Of a stretch of 64,000 nt of DNA, positions 28,751 through 37,526 are shown piece after piece. The DNA is taken from positions 1 to 64,000 of the forward strand of contig CAIYTH010000048.1 of the NCBI GenBank assembly GCA_903929135.1, given 5' to 3'. How positions within the stretch are numbered: the stretch's first letter is position 1; the number at the start of each line of letters is the position of its first letter. Below the pieces are notes generated by a model. That model was not told the origin of the DNA. It saw only the letters and a list, made by a program, of their open reading frames with translations, and searched no databases. Origin of the DNA: an uncultured Chlorobiales bacterium (GTDB taxonomy: Bacteria > Bacteroidota > Chlorobiia > Chlorobiales > Chlorobiaceae). The translations under genes and the position numbers were made by a program.

Positions 28751-29458
28751 ATGATGACCAACTACAGGAAACTTTCAAGACCCATAACCCTCGGCCTTCT
28801 CCTTTCCACCGCATCCCTCTCATGGGGCTGCCAGTCGGAAATGACTGCAACAGAGGGGCGCGGCACCCGGGGAGCCGGCATCGGTGCGGCTTCCGGCGCC
28901 ATCATCGGCGGGCTCATAGGCAGCTCGAGCGGGAGCTGGGGCAAAGGAGCGCTCATCGGCGCCGTTATCGGTGGCGCTGCAGGCTCAGCAATCGGCAATT
29001 ACATGGACCGTCAGGCCGCAGATATCAGGCGTGAAGTTGAAGGCGCCAACGTCGAGCGTGTCGGGGAAGGAATCCGGGTCGTTTTCGACACCGGGCTGCT
29101 CTATTCCACGGGCTCTTCGACACTGACCTCATCAAGTCGCTACAACATCGAAAAACTGTCGAAAATCCTGAACCGGTACAATGACACGAACATCGTCATT
29201 GAAGGACACACGGACACCGTAGGCGGAGAAGCTGCCAACCAGACGCTCTCCGAGCGCCGGGCTGAATCCGTCGCGTCGCTCATCAGGACGTACGGGGTCT
29301 CCGGAAATCGCATGAGTACGGTTGGTTACGGCCAGACACGCCCTGTCGCCACCAATGAGACAGAAGCCGGGCGTCGCCTGAATCGCCGGGTTGAAGTGCT
29401 CATTTACGCCAACAACGATCTCAAGAGACAGGCTGAGACAGGCGAGCTGAAAATGTAA
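28751..29458 (+). CDS. OmpA-family outer-membrane lipoprotein (YiaD-like)
   Basis: 235 residues from the ATG at 28751. A lipoprotein signal ends in the lipobox LSWGC. A glycine-zipper stretch follows (GAGIGAASGAIIGGLIGSSS, GALIGAVIGGAAGSAIGNY), then an OmpA C-terminal peptidoglycan-binding domain (about 110-225) with NIVIEGHTDTVGGEAANQTL, SERRAESVASLI and RRLNRRVEVLI. It probably tethers the outer membrane to peptidoglycan. A strong hairpin lies just downstream. Confidence 0.92.
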   Translation: MMTNYRKLSRPITLGLLLSTASLSWGCQSEMTATEGRGTRGAGIGAASGAIIGGLIGSSSGSWGKGALIGAVIGGAAGSAIGNYMDRQAADIRREVEGANVERVGEGIRVVFDTGLLYSTGSSTLTSSSRYNIEKLSKILNRYNDTNIVIEGHTDTVGGEAANQTLSERRAESVASLIRTYGVSGNRMSTVGYGQTRPVATNETEAGRRLNRRVEVLIYANNDLKRQAETGELKM

Positions 29459-29478
29459 CCACCCGGCAGCCTTCATCA

Positions 29479-29520
29479 ACTCAGGCGGTTCTCCTGGGAG
29501 CGAACCGGCCTGAGTGTTTG
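29479..29520 (+). terminator. Probable terminator of the OmpA-like gene
   Basis: ACTCAGGC ... GCCTGAGT form the outer stem (29479-29486 with 29508-29515) and GGTTC / GAACC extend it inward, followed by TGTTTGTTT. It begins about 20 bp after the stop codon. Confidence 0.7.
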
Positions 29521-29668
29521 TTTATAGTCATTTACAGCAGGAAGCATTGCGTCCGAATGTGAAATATTGCTTACCTTCAGAGACTGGAAACCGTTTATAA
29601 CCCGGCAACAATATGCTCAGCAAGGGAGACCGGGCTCCCTTTGATCAAAACACACCATCAGTACCACC

Positions 29669-30061
29669 ATGCACTACCAGAACGCCGAAGATGTCCTCTC
29701 CCGCTGGATATCCGGAATCTGCAACGGAGCCATCGACGAGGTCGAGACCCTGTACCATGAGAACGCCGTTCTCATTCCGACGTTCTCTCCCCATACCGTG
29801 AATACAACCCAGGGAATACGACAGTATTTCGAACAGCTTGCGACAAGAGACAAGCTGCAGGTCAGGCTTTACGACAAGTCCCTCAAAAAGCAGTGGCTCG
29901 GCGGGACATCCTGGGTGCTCAGCGGGATCTATGCATTCGAATTCGAGGTTGACCAGATGCTGCTTACTTTTCCGTCGAGGTTCACGTTCGCCGTCGACCT
30001 TTCAGGCGAAAAGCCGATCATCCATCACCACTCTTCTCAGGTACCGAGGAACCTGTCGTAA
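29669..30061 (+). CDS. NTF2/SnoaL-like protein
   Basis: 130 residues. The shape is a single cone-like NTF2 fold: helix ADVLSRW-type start (here EDVLSRWISGICNGAIDEVE), LYHENAVLIPTFS, TTQGIRQYFEQLATRD, and the closing strand FTFAVDLSGEKPIIHHHSS. This matches the SnoaL/CaMKII-association group, seen as small isomerases or protein-binding domains. No catalytic residues can be named. It stands alone between the OmpA-like gene and the signalling cassette. Confidence 0.75.
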   Translation: MHYQNAEDVLSRWISGICNGAIDEVETLYHENAVLIPTFSPHTVNTTQGIRQYFEQLATRDKLQVRLYDKSLKKQWLGGTSWVLSGIYAFEFEVDQMLLTFPSRFTFAVDLSGEKPIIHHHSSQVPRNLS

Positions 30062-30367
30062 GACGACCGGAACGGGGGAGGTGGGCCGGCGTGGTTCCCC
30101 TCCCTCGTTCACCCCTCGAGCAACGATGGAGGGTGTTCCGGATCACCAGAGCTGATCTAATTCTTCCGAATACCCAGTCTCAACAGCACGATTGACGTAT
30201 AAATGCACGAATATCGGATATACAGGAAAAAGAGATGCTGGCGAATTTGCGCCAAAAAAGCTATATATTAGTTGTATTTGCGTCCGGACTCACAAATAGA
30301 TTCGGCGAATATATACGACCATTGAGCAGGTGGTTTTTTCGATGATCGTGGAAGCCTCCCTGCAATC
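30062..30367 (+). promoter_or_regulatory. Upstream region of the AfsA-like cassette
   Basis: 306 bp without a gene and clearly AT-richer than the flanks in its second half. It holds a short hairpin (TGGCG, loop AATTTG, CGCCA near 30239-30254) and a TATATT box at 30264-30269 that could be a -10 element. No -35 box at good spacing was found. This is where regulation of the cassette should act. Confidence 0.4.
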
Positions 30368-31339
30368 ATGACGAAAAGTGTTTCATGGATACGGGACAGG
30401 CTTTTCCTCCATAAGCAAACTGTAGCAATGCAAAAAACGACAAATGGCCAGAAAAGTAATGGTAACGATCAGAATAACAGCTCTGGCAACCCCTCCTATA
30501 TATTGCTGTTAGAAGAAGACGGGCGTCCCCTTTCTGCTGATAAGTTGCAGGTCGTCACCGCCCACTCGGCAGAAGAGGCCGAAAGGTTCTCTTTGCTCCT
30601 TGGCAATGCATGCCGGTTGTATCTTTCCCCGGAGTACCGTCAGTCTCATCCTGATATTTCTGAACAAACAGAAAACCTGACTTCTGCGTTCCGGGACAGG
30701 AAAGCGATGCTCGACACCGATGCCGCCGTTCCCCTGTTGCGAAAACTGCCGCTCGATCTTGACAGCCTTCTCAACAGTGCGATCGCGGTGAATGACGGGG
30801 ATCCTCAGCCCGCACCCATAGACAGGAGTATCGTGCACAAGCACCGGGATGCGAATGTGTTGATTTCAGAACCGCTTTGCTGTGGGGATCTGCGTTACTA
30901 CAACATGTTTCTGGAAACTGACGAACTGAAGTTCGACCACACCTCCGCACACGTACAGGGCATGCACATGCTCGAAGCGTTGAGACAGGTAGGCATTGCA
31001 ACCGGACATCTTCAGGGACTGCCGGCCGGCGGCCAGATTGCCTTGCTGAACTATGACACGAACTTCTACAGTTTCATCGAGCGAAATTCTCCTATTATCA
31101 TAAGGGCGTACAGCAGTTTTACAGCAGATGAGACAAGTGAAGACAAGGAGATTCTTGTGTTCACCCAGGTTATCCAATGGGGAAAAGTCTGTGCTGATGC
31201 CATGCTGAAAGGATTTGCCTTTATGAGCAGAGAACGATGCGAACAGAAAGAGGCGCAGCTTGCAAGAATAGCCTCCAGGCACAAAACGATGTTCGAATCG
31301 AAGATCAAGAAGTTTCTTGAAATGGAGAACAAAGGGTAA
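30368..31339 (+). CDS. AfsA-type hotdog-domain protein, candidate signal synthase
   Basis: 323 residues. The C-terminal half (about 150-290) matches the AfsA hotdog domain, the family of the Streptomyces gamma-butyrolactone synthases AfsA and ScbA: IVHKHRDANVLISEP at 155-169, then FDHTSAHVQGMHMLEALRQV at 189-208 with Glu203 and Arg206 in the E-A-x-RQ-x-G motif. AfsA joins a beta-ketoacyl-ACP to a glycerol-type acceptor. AfsA has two such repeats; here I see one, behind an N-terminal region (about 43-145) I do not recognise. The stop codon overlaps the next start (TAATG). The ATG at 30368 has no strong ribosome-binding site; 30428 is an alternative. The assigned chemistry is inference from the fold. 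Confidence 0.75.
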   Translation: MTKSVSWIRDRLFLHKQTVAMQKTTNGQKSNGNDQNNSSGNPSYILLLEEDGRPLSADKLQVVTAHSAEEAERFSLLLGNACRLYLSPEYRQSHPDISEQTENLTSAFRDRKAMLDTDAAVPLLRKLPLDLDSLLNSAIAVNDGDPQPAPIDRSIVHKHRDANVLISEPLCCGDLRYYNMFLETDELKFDHTSAHVQGMHMLEALRQVGIATGHLQGLPAGGQIALLNYDTNFYSFIERNSPIIIRAYSSFTADETSEDKEILVFTQVIQWGKVCADAMLKGFAFMSRERCEQKEAQLARIASRHKTMFESKIKKFLEMENKG

Positions 31340-32649
31340 TGCGAGTAGCAGTCATAGGCAGCGGTGTATCAGGAATTGCCTCGGCGTTCTACCTCAGGCA
31401 ACGCAATATTGAAGTCGATCTGTATGAAGCCGAGGAGCGTATCGGCGGCCGCATCGGCAGCGAACCGATGCTCGGCCGCCGCGTCGACTTCGGCGGCAAG
31501 AATATCGGCAAGCATTACCGCCAGTTCCGTGAGTTCGCAGGGGCATGCGGAAATCCGGATTTTGAATATTTCGGCCTTAACACCTCTCAGCTTGTCAAGG
31601 GTCACGTCCTGAAGATCAGCAAGGAAGGCGCGCCGCTCTCCAACACCATCAAGCTTCTCATGCTCTGCGGTTTCGACGGGGTGCGCAAGCTCTATCCCCT
31701 CATCAGGGCCGTTCAGAAAGACCATCTTCAGGGGGTGCTCGGCAGCGACTTTTTCAGAACCGTCTCAGACCGTTACGACCACCTGACGCTTGCCGAATAT
31801 CTGAAGGAGCGCTGCGTCAATCACGTCGTTCGGCCGATCACGATCAGAATGAACGGTGCCGAGCCGGACGAATGCTATCCGGGAAATTTCGGTTCCAACC
31901 TCGCACTCGTGCTCGACAGCTACGAGCAGCTCAAGTACGGAATGCATGGGCTGCTTGATGCATTCCGGAACATGGAGGGCCCCGGATCGCTCAGAATCCT
32001 CGGAAAGCATCAGGTGACTTCGATATCGAACGAACCCGGTGGCACCTTGACAATCACCTGCGAGCACGATGGCGTTTCATCGACGGCACGTTACGACCGT
32101 GTCATTTCTGCCATTCCGGCACGTCAACTGGCAACCCTGCTTGACCATTCCCTGCCTTCCGCAGCAGCACTGCTGCGCCGGATACGCTATTACCCGGTTG
32201 CAGTCGCCATTGTGAAATACCGGGATCGGGTATTCGAGCAGGACCGTCGGGCCATGATGTTCGACAGCACCGGAGCCCTGAGCAACGCCGGCGCTTACGG
32301 CATCAACGACCTTGACCTCGTGCGATATACCTTCAGCGGCAGAGTGTCCCGGTCTGCAATCTCCGCCCACTCCACCCCTGAAGCGGTCATCACTCTTGGA
32401 GAACAGATCGCCGCTCCTTATATTTCAATAAAGAATAATCCCAGGCAGGAGTTCGCCTATCGTTATCTTGCGGAGGGTTTGTGCGCCTACTCCCCCCGGC
32501 ATCACCTGCTCCTTGATCAGCTCGATCGGGAGATAGCGTATTTCAACGGATTTGGCGCGACTGGCGACTATCGTCGTGGAGCCTCAATTGAAGCCTGTTT
32601 CAGGGCGGCGGGTGAGTGCGTCGAAAATGTCATTGGAGATGCCTATTGA
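31339..32649 (+). CDS. FAD-dependent amine oxidase/protoporphyrinogen oxidase-like protein
   Basis: 436 residues. The dinucleotide-binding motif VAVIGSGVSGIASAFYLRQR is at the N-terminus, followed by an acidic strand end (VDLYEAEERIGGRI) and the R-G-G-R region, as in the HemY/amine-oxidase superfamily. The C-terminal FAD segment is degenerate: YFNGFGATGDYRRGASIEAC stands where family members have the GD motif. It starts inside the stop codon of the AfsA-like gene and its own stop overlaps the kinase start. The likely role is tailoring of a small molecule in the same pathway, which is an inference. Its substrate cannot be read from the sequence. Confidence 0.8.
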   Translation: MRVAVIGSGVSGIASAFYLRQRNIEVDLYEAEERIGGRIGSEPMLGRRVDFGGKNIGKHYRQFREFAGACGNPDFEYFGLNTSQLVKGHVLKISKEGAPLSNTIKLLMLCGFDGVRKLYPLIRAVQKDHLQGVLGSDFFRTVSDRYDHLTLAEYLKERCVNHVVRPITIRMNGAEPDECYPGNFGSNLALVLDSYEQLKYGMHGLLDAFRNMEGPGSLRILGKHQVTSISNEPGGTLTITCEHDGVSSTARYDRVISAIPARQLATLLDHSLPSAAALLRRIRYYPVAVAIVKYRDRVFEQDRRAMMFDSTGALSNAGAYGINDLDLVRYTFSGRVSRSAISAHSTPEAVITLGEQIAAPYISIKNNPRQEFAYRYLAEGLCAYSPRHHLLLDQLDREIAYFNGFGATGDYRRGASIEACFRAAGECVENVIGDAY

Positions 32650-34757
32650 AACTCCTGTCACACATACGGGATTTCATCAAGGACGGAACGCTTGTTTCCC
32701 GTTCGAACACGCGCGCCGCGGCATTCCTCGGTGCGCCTGCTCATTTTTTCTTCTATTTCATATTCAAGTACGGCTTTAATCTGAATGAGAGCTTTGCGAT
32801 CAGGATGATCGCAACCTTGCTCTGCCTGAGCATGCTACTCAAGCCGAAATGGCCGGAGAAGCTCCTGCCCTACTTCCCGTTCTACTGGCATTTCATGCTG
32901 ATTTTCGTCCTGCCGTTCATTTTCACGTACAACCTGCTCATCAACAATTTCCACGAGCTCTGGCTCTATTGGGAAATATTCATGGTGTTCGTGCTGATCG
33001 TGTTTTCGCCCCACTGGCTGATGTACCTGCTCGACCTTGTCATCGGCATTGCCGGAGCGATCGTCTACTTTATGCTCAGCTCGCCGCATGCCGTTCTCAC
33101 CCCGACGTTCAACATCCCGCTCTGGAGCCTGGTCGTCGGCTTTTCCATCGTGGTGGGTTACATGTTCAGCTTCAGCAACTGGCAGACCATGAAAGCCGAG
33201 GAACAGCGAAAGTCCGAGGAAAAAACCCTGGCTCTCGAAGCCCTGGCAGGCGGCATTGCTCATGAAATGCGCAATCCGCTTTCCCAGATACGCCACAATC
33301 TCGATGAGATCCTGCAGGAACTTCCCTACCTCCGTAACGAAGAGTTCATCAAAGCGACCGAACCCATCCGGCAACGTGTTGCCCAGGCACACACGGCCGT
33401 CAACCGGGGCCTGCACATCATCGACATGACGCTCGAAAATTTCAAGAGTTTCGATCTTGCCGGTGAGGATTTCAGCTCGCTTTCCGCCGCAGCCGCCACA
33501 CGCAAGGCGATCGACGAATTCGGTTATGCCACCGATGATGAACGCCGGAAAGTGCATCTCCAGGCAAGCGAGGACTTTATCTTCCGGGGTGACGAGAACA
33601 GCTATGTCTTCGTGCTGTACAACCTGCTGCTCAACGCGCTTCATGTGCTCAAATCGACCCCTCTCGGTCAGATATCCGTCAGGCTGCAGCCCGGCGAAAA
33701 CGTCAACAGGGTATTTGTCAAGGACAACGGGCCGGGCATCCCGCCAGAGATCCTCAGCAGGATTTTCGATCCGTTCTTCACCTCAGGGAAAAAAGGCGGA
33801 ACAGGTCTTGGCCTGGCATTCTGCAAACGGGTCATGCGCTCTTACGGCGGCGATATCGTCTGCAACTCGATACCGGGAAAGTCCACGGAATTCGTACTGA
33901 CATTCCCCGTGCTTGAAAAATCGCAGATCGAGGACTACGAGAAAAAACTGTACAGCGAATACCAGAGCGTCTTTGCCGGCAAACGGCTGTTGCTTGCAGG
34001 GAACAACCAGGATGACCTCCAGGTTATCCGCAAGCTTCTTGAACCGCTGCGTGTCGTTACCGAAGAGGCTCTGGACGGAGCCAGTGCCCTGAACATGATC
34101 GAGCTGAAACGATACGACATCCTTCTTGCAGACTACGACCTTCCGGTGCTGGATGCCTCATCGCTCTCCCTCAGGCTTACCGAGCAGGGAAAAGAGCTTC
34201 CGATCGTTGCATATACCTCCAGGAAGCATCTTGTCATCGGCAAGGGGCTTGCTGAAAAATCCGGCATCGATGCCAGGATATTCATGCCCCCGGCGCTCTC
34301 CGAACTGCTGCATGTACTGAAGACCTCCCTTGAAACAACCCGGGAGGCGCTCAAGGAGTCCCTGGCAGGAAAAACGGTGCTCGTCGTCGACGATCTGGAC
34401 ATCAATCGCCGGGTGATCAAATCGATGCTCAAGAAGCTCGATGTGACGATTCTTGAGGCATCGAACGGCCAGGAGGCTCTTGACACCCTGGATGCGAACC
34501 ATTGCGACCTTCTGGTCATGGATATGAAGATGCCGGTGCTCGACGGGTTCGAGGCAACCCGGCGTATCAGGTCGGGAAACAACAGCTACCGGGATATTCC
34601 GATCCTCGGCCTGAGCGGAAACCTTGACAACAAGTCATTCCAGATGGCCAAATTGAGCGGCATGAACGAATGCCTCATCAAACCGGTCAAAATCAAGCTC
34701 TTTCTCCAGAAGGTCTCCTCCATGCTGAAAACCGAACGCCCCGTCCCGGCTGAATAA
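32646..34757 (+). CDS. CqsS-like six-TM hybrid sensor histidine kinase
   Basis: 703 residues from the TTG at 32646, chosen because GGAG lies 7 bp upstream and TTGA overlaps the previous stop; a GTG at 32616 is less likely. Six membrane helices (about 27-42, 50-66, 80-99, 108-122, 126-144, 157-176) precede the phospho-acceptor box GGIAHEMRNPLSQ (His206), an ATPase domain with Asn330, DNGPGIPPE and GTGLGL, a receiver-like domain lacking the acidic pair (about 446-555), and a full receiver (577-692) with Asp582/583, Asp626 and Lys679. The layout and many blocks (LPFIFTYNLLINNF, TEFVLTFP, and an AGNNQ start of the first receiver) strongly recall Vibrio CqsS, the CAI-1 autoinducer receptor. It likely senses a lipid-like signal in the membrane. 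Confidence 0.85.
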   Translation: MKLLSHIRDFIKDGTLVSRSNTRAAAFLGAPAHFFFYFIFKYGFNLNESFAIRMIATLLCLSMLLKPKWPEKLLPYFPFYWHFMLIFVLPFIFTYNLLINNFHELWLYWEIFMVFVLIVFSPHWLMYLLDLVIGIAGAIVYFMLSSPHAVLTPTFNIPLWSLVVGFSIVVGYMFSFSNWQTMKAEEQRKSEEKTLALEALAGGIAHEMRNPLSQIRHNLDEILQELPYLRNEEFIKATEPIRQRVAQAHTAVNRGLHIIDMTLENFKSFDLAGEDFSSLSAAAATRKAIDEFGYATDDERRKVHLQASEDFIFRGDENSYVFVLYNLLLNALHVLKSTPLGQISVRLQPGENVNRVFVKDNGPGIPPEILSRIFDPFFTSGKKGGTGLGLAFCKRVMRSYGGDIVCNSIPGKSTEFVLTFPVLEKSQIEDYEKKLYSEYQSVFAGKRLLLAGNNQDDLQVIRKLLEPLRVVTEEALDGASALNMIELKRYDILLADYDLPVLDASSLSLRLTEQGKELPIVAYTSRKHLVIGKGLAEKSGIDARIFMPPALSELLHVLKTSLETTREALKESLAGKTVLVVDDLDINRRVIKSMLKKLDVTILEASNGQEALDTLDANHCDLLVMDMKMPVLDGFEATRRIRSGNNSYRDIPILGLSGNLDNKSFQMAKLSGMNECLIKPVKIKLFLQKVSSMLKTERPVPAE

Positions 34758-34841
34758 GCCATCCTCCTTTGCAACGTTGGAAGCGATCCGCAAGGAGCGC
34801 AGCAACAAACCTTCCCTCACTCTCCCCTAACGGGCGATACC

Positions 34842-37508
34842 ATGTACCGAAACATCTCGGACTACGGACTGATCGGAAACATGCGTTCGGCTGCGCTGGT
34901 TTCCAGAGACGGCTCGATTGACTACTGCTCCCTGCCATGGCTCGACTCCCCGACGATTTTTGCGGCGCTGCTCGACGACGAGCTCGGCGGGTTCTTCGCC
35001 ATCAAACCCGTAGGAGAGTTCACCTCAAGCAGGGAGTACGTTGCGGAGACCAATATCCTATCCTGCACCTTCAGGACCGAGACCGGAAGTGTGCAGCTCA
35101 TCGACTTCATGCCCGTCGGAAACACGATCAAGCCCGAACGTCCGCCCGGAATACATCGCTGCCTCAGGGCCATCGAAGGACGCATGGCGCTCGAGTTGAC
35201 CTTCGCCCCGCGACCGGACTACGGGCGAATGAAGCCGGTGATCATGAAAGAGAAACAGGGTTTCACGGCAATGGCCGGAGATTTCGGACTGTACCTGCTC
35301 TTCACCGGTCCTGAATGCCGGGAAACGGGCATCGGAAGCGACACTCTCCGGCTTGAGTTCGAACTCGACGCCGGAGAGGCTGCCCATGTAGATCTTCTTA
35401 CGGATCCGCCACTGGAGACGCTCGCCTGTCCGTTCGAATCGACCAGAACCTTCTGGGATGAGTGGACACACTTCTGCATCGGCGAACGATGCGTCTGGAT
35501 GGGTGAATTCACCCCGCTCGTCCGACGCTCGCTACTCGCCCTCAAGCTGCTGACCATCCAGTCGACGGGAGCCATCGCCGCCGCGCCCACGACTTCGCTG
35601 CCGGAATCCGTCGGAGGGACACGCAACTGGGATTACCGTTTCACCTGGATTCGCGATGCATCGTTCACCCTCAAGGCGTTCTTCTCGCTCGGCCACGTCA
35701 GCGAAGCCGACAGCTTCATCCACTGGCTGCACACCACCTACCAGAGGCATGGAAGCCGTGGCCTGCAGATCTTGTACTCCATCCACGGCGAACACGCATT
35801 CGAAGAAGTTTCCCTGACGCACCTCAAGGGATACCACGCATCGATACCAGTCAGGATCGGGAACAACGCATTCCGGCAGAACCAGTGGGACATCTACGGC
35901 GAGGTCATGGATGCGGCCCTCAGGCTTTCGGACAACGCGGGCAGGATCGATGATAAGTTGTGGCCCTTTTTCATGGATATCTGCGAAATGGCCTGTGAAA
36001 ACTGGCGAAAACCGGATGACGGCATCTGGGAGGTGCGTAACGGCCCTCACCACTTCGTCTACTCCAAGGTGATGTGCTGGGTAGCACTCGACAGAGGTAT
36101 CTCCATTGCACGGCGCTTCGGATTCAACGCACCGCTCGAACGGTGGTCGAAGGAACGCAACGCCATCAGGGCCGAGATACTCGAACGGGGCTTCAGCCTC
36201 GATCGAAACAGCTTCGTCCAGCGCTTTGGCTCCGATCAGCTCGACGCGAGCCTGCTGCTGCTCCCGCTGGTCAATTTCCTGCCGGTTTCCGACAGCCGGG
36301 TACAAGGCACGATCGATGCCTGCATGGCTGGCCTGGTAAAAAACGGTTTCGTCAGAAGGTACCTTGCCGAAGACGGTCTTGAGGGAGAGGAGGGCGGTTT
36401 CGTGCTGTGCAATTTCTGGCTGATCGAGTGCCTCGCCCTTTCCGGCAGGACCGAGGAAGCTGAGAAAGTGCTCGTACAGACCATGAAAGCCGCAAACGAC
36501 CTCGGCCTGTTTGCAGAGGAGTATGATATGATGCGGGGCGAAATGCTCGGCAATTTTCCCCAGGCCTTCAGCCATATCGGGTATATCAACGCCGTTTCGG
36601 CCCTGCTGGCAGGCAAGGCGCCTGCCGAAACGAAGGATACCGAGCTTTCGCTGATGCAGTGGCTGCAGCGGCTGATACCGCTCCAGATCACGCTCAACAC
36701 CGATCCGGAAGCAACCGGTCAGACGCATGATGCGGCAGGGATCGACACCCTGCTGAAAAAGAGTCTGGGACGCCTGCAGGGTGCGTTTTTCGACACCAGG
36801 CAGGGACGTGTCGACTATGGCGCCATGAAGCGATCGGAAAGCTTCGGGCAGTACCGGAGCCTTGCTGCCGCATTGCGCCGTTTCGAGCTCGGCACCCTTG
36901 CCTCCGATGGGCAGAAGAAAGCTTTCTGGATCAACATCTACAATATCCTGATCATCCACGGCGTCATCGCCCTCGACATCCGCCGTTCGGTACTCGAAAT
37001 CGTCAATTTCTTCGGCAGGATCGGTTATGAGATCGGAGGTGCCTTCTTCTCGCCGGACGACATCGAACACGGCATCCTGCGCAAAAACCGCCCCCACCCC
37101 GCATTCCCCCTGCGTCCTTTCAGTACATCCGATCTGCGGCTCCGCTTCAGCGTGCAGGAGTTCGATCCCCGGATCCATTTCGCACTGGTCTGTGCATCGA
37201 ACTCCTGTCCGCCGATAGAGTTTTATGACCCGGAGAGGATAGACCAGCAGCTCGATCTCGCTGCCAGGAGCTTCATCAACCGACGGGGACTGGAGTTGGA
37301 CATCGAAAAGCAGGAGATCCGTCTGTCGAGGATCTTTCAGTGGTATGCCGACGATTTCGGAAAATCGCAGGAAGAGCTGCTTGGCTTCGTCATGCAGTTC
37401 GCCGGGGATGAGGTGCGCACCGCCATTCAGGGAATTGGCGTCAAAAATCTGCAGATCCTCTATCTGCCCTACAACTGGGATCTGAACCGTTCGCTCGATC
37501 AGGAGTGA
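34842..37508 (+). CDS. Glycoside hydrolase family 15 protein fused to a DUF547 domain
   Basis: 888 residues. Residues 1 to about 215 form the N-terminal beta-domain (SDYGLIGNMRSAALVSRDGS, then IDYCSLPWLDSPTIFAALLD), and about 220-600 form the alpha/alpha barrel of GH15 glucoamylase/trehalase-like enzymes, with GGTRNWDYRFTWIRDASFTL and GEEGGFVLCNFWLIECL carrying the likely catalytic carboxylate. From about 640 to 880 lies a DUF547 domain, with KKAFWINIYNILIIHGVIA and FALVCASNSCPPIEFYD. DUF547 proteins are usually separate secreted proteins. The GH15 part has no signal peptide, so the fusion is probably cytoplasmic and acts on trehalose, glycogen-derived glucans or a related sugar (inference). 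Confidence 0.88.
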   Translation: MYRNISDYGLIGNMRSAALVSRDGSIDYCSLPWLDSPTIFAALLDDELGGFFAIKPVGEFTSSREYVAETNILSCTFRTETGSVQLIDFMPVGNTIKPERPPGIHRCLRAIEGRMALELTFAPRPDYGRMKPVIMKEKQGFTAMAGDFGLYLLFTGPECRETGIGSDTLRLEFELDAGEAAHVDLLTDPPLETLACPFESTRTFWDEWTHFCIGERCVWMGEFTPLVRRSLLALKLLTIQSTGAIAAAPTTSLPESVGGTRNWDYRFTWIRDASFTLKAFFSLGHVSEADSFIHWLHTTYQRHGSRGLQILYSIHGEHAFEEVSLTHLKGYHASIPVRIGNNAFRQNQWDIYGEVMDAALRLSDNAGRIDDKLWPFFMDICEMACENWRKPDDGIWEVRNGPHHFVYSKVMCWVALDRGISIARRFGFNAPLERWSKERNAIRAEILERGFSLDRNSFVQRFGSDQLDASLLLLPLVNFLPVSDSRVQGTIDACMAGLVKNGFVRRYLAEDGLEGEEGGFVLCNFWLIECLALSGRTEEAEKVLVQTMKAANDLGLFAEEYDMMRGEMLGNFPQAFSHIGYINAVSALLAGKAPAETKDTELSLMQWLQRLIPLQITLNTDPEATGQTHDAAGIDTLLKKSLGRLQGAFFDTRQGRVDYGAMKRSESFGQYRSLAAALRRFELGTLASDGQKKAFWINIYNILIIHGVIALDIRRSVLEIVNFFGRIGYEIGGAFFSPDDIEHGILRKNRPHPAFPLRPFSTSDLRLRFSVQEFDPRIHFALVCASNSCPPIEFYDPERIDQQLDLAARSFINRRGLELDIEKQEIRLSRIFQWYADDFGKSQEELLGFVMQFAGDEVRTAIQGIGVKNLQILYLPYNWDLNRSLDQE

Positions 37509-37526
37509 ACGTGAAATGAACCACCG

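Noticed and set aside
30239-30252. A TGGC...TTGC sequence upstream of the AfsA-like gene, which could be read as a sigma-54 promoter, as quorum circuits in Vibrio use sigma-54.
   Set aside because: The spacing between GG and GC is 7 bp, not 10, so it does not fit a sigma-54 promoter.
32616-32645. A GTG at 32616 as the kinase start.
   Set aside because: It would add ten residues with no ribosome-binding site, while the TTG at 32646 has GGAG 7 bp upstream and the usual stop-start overlap.
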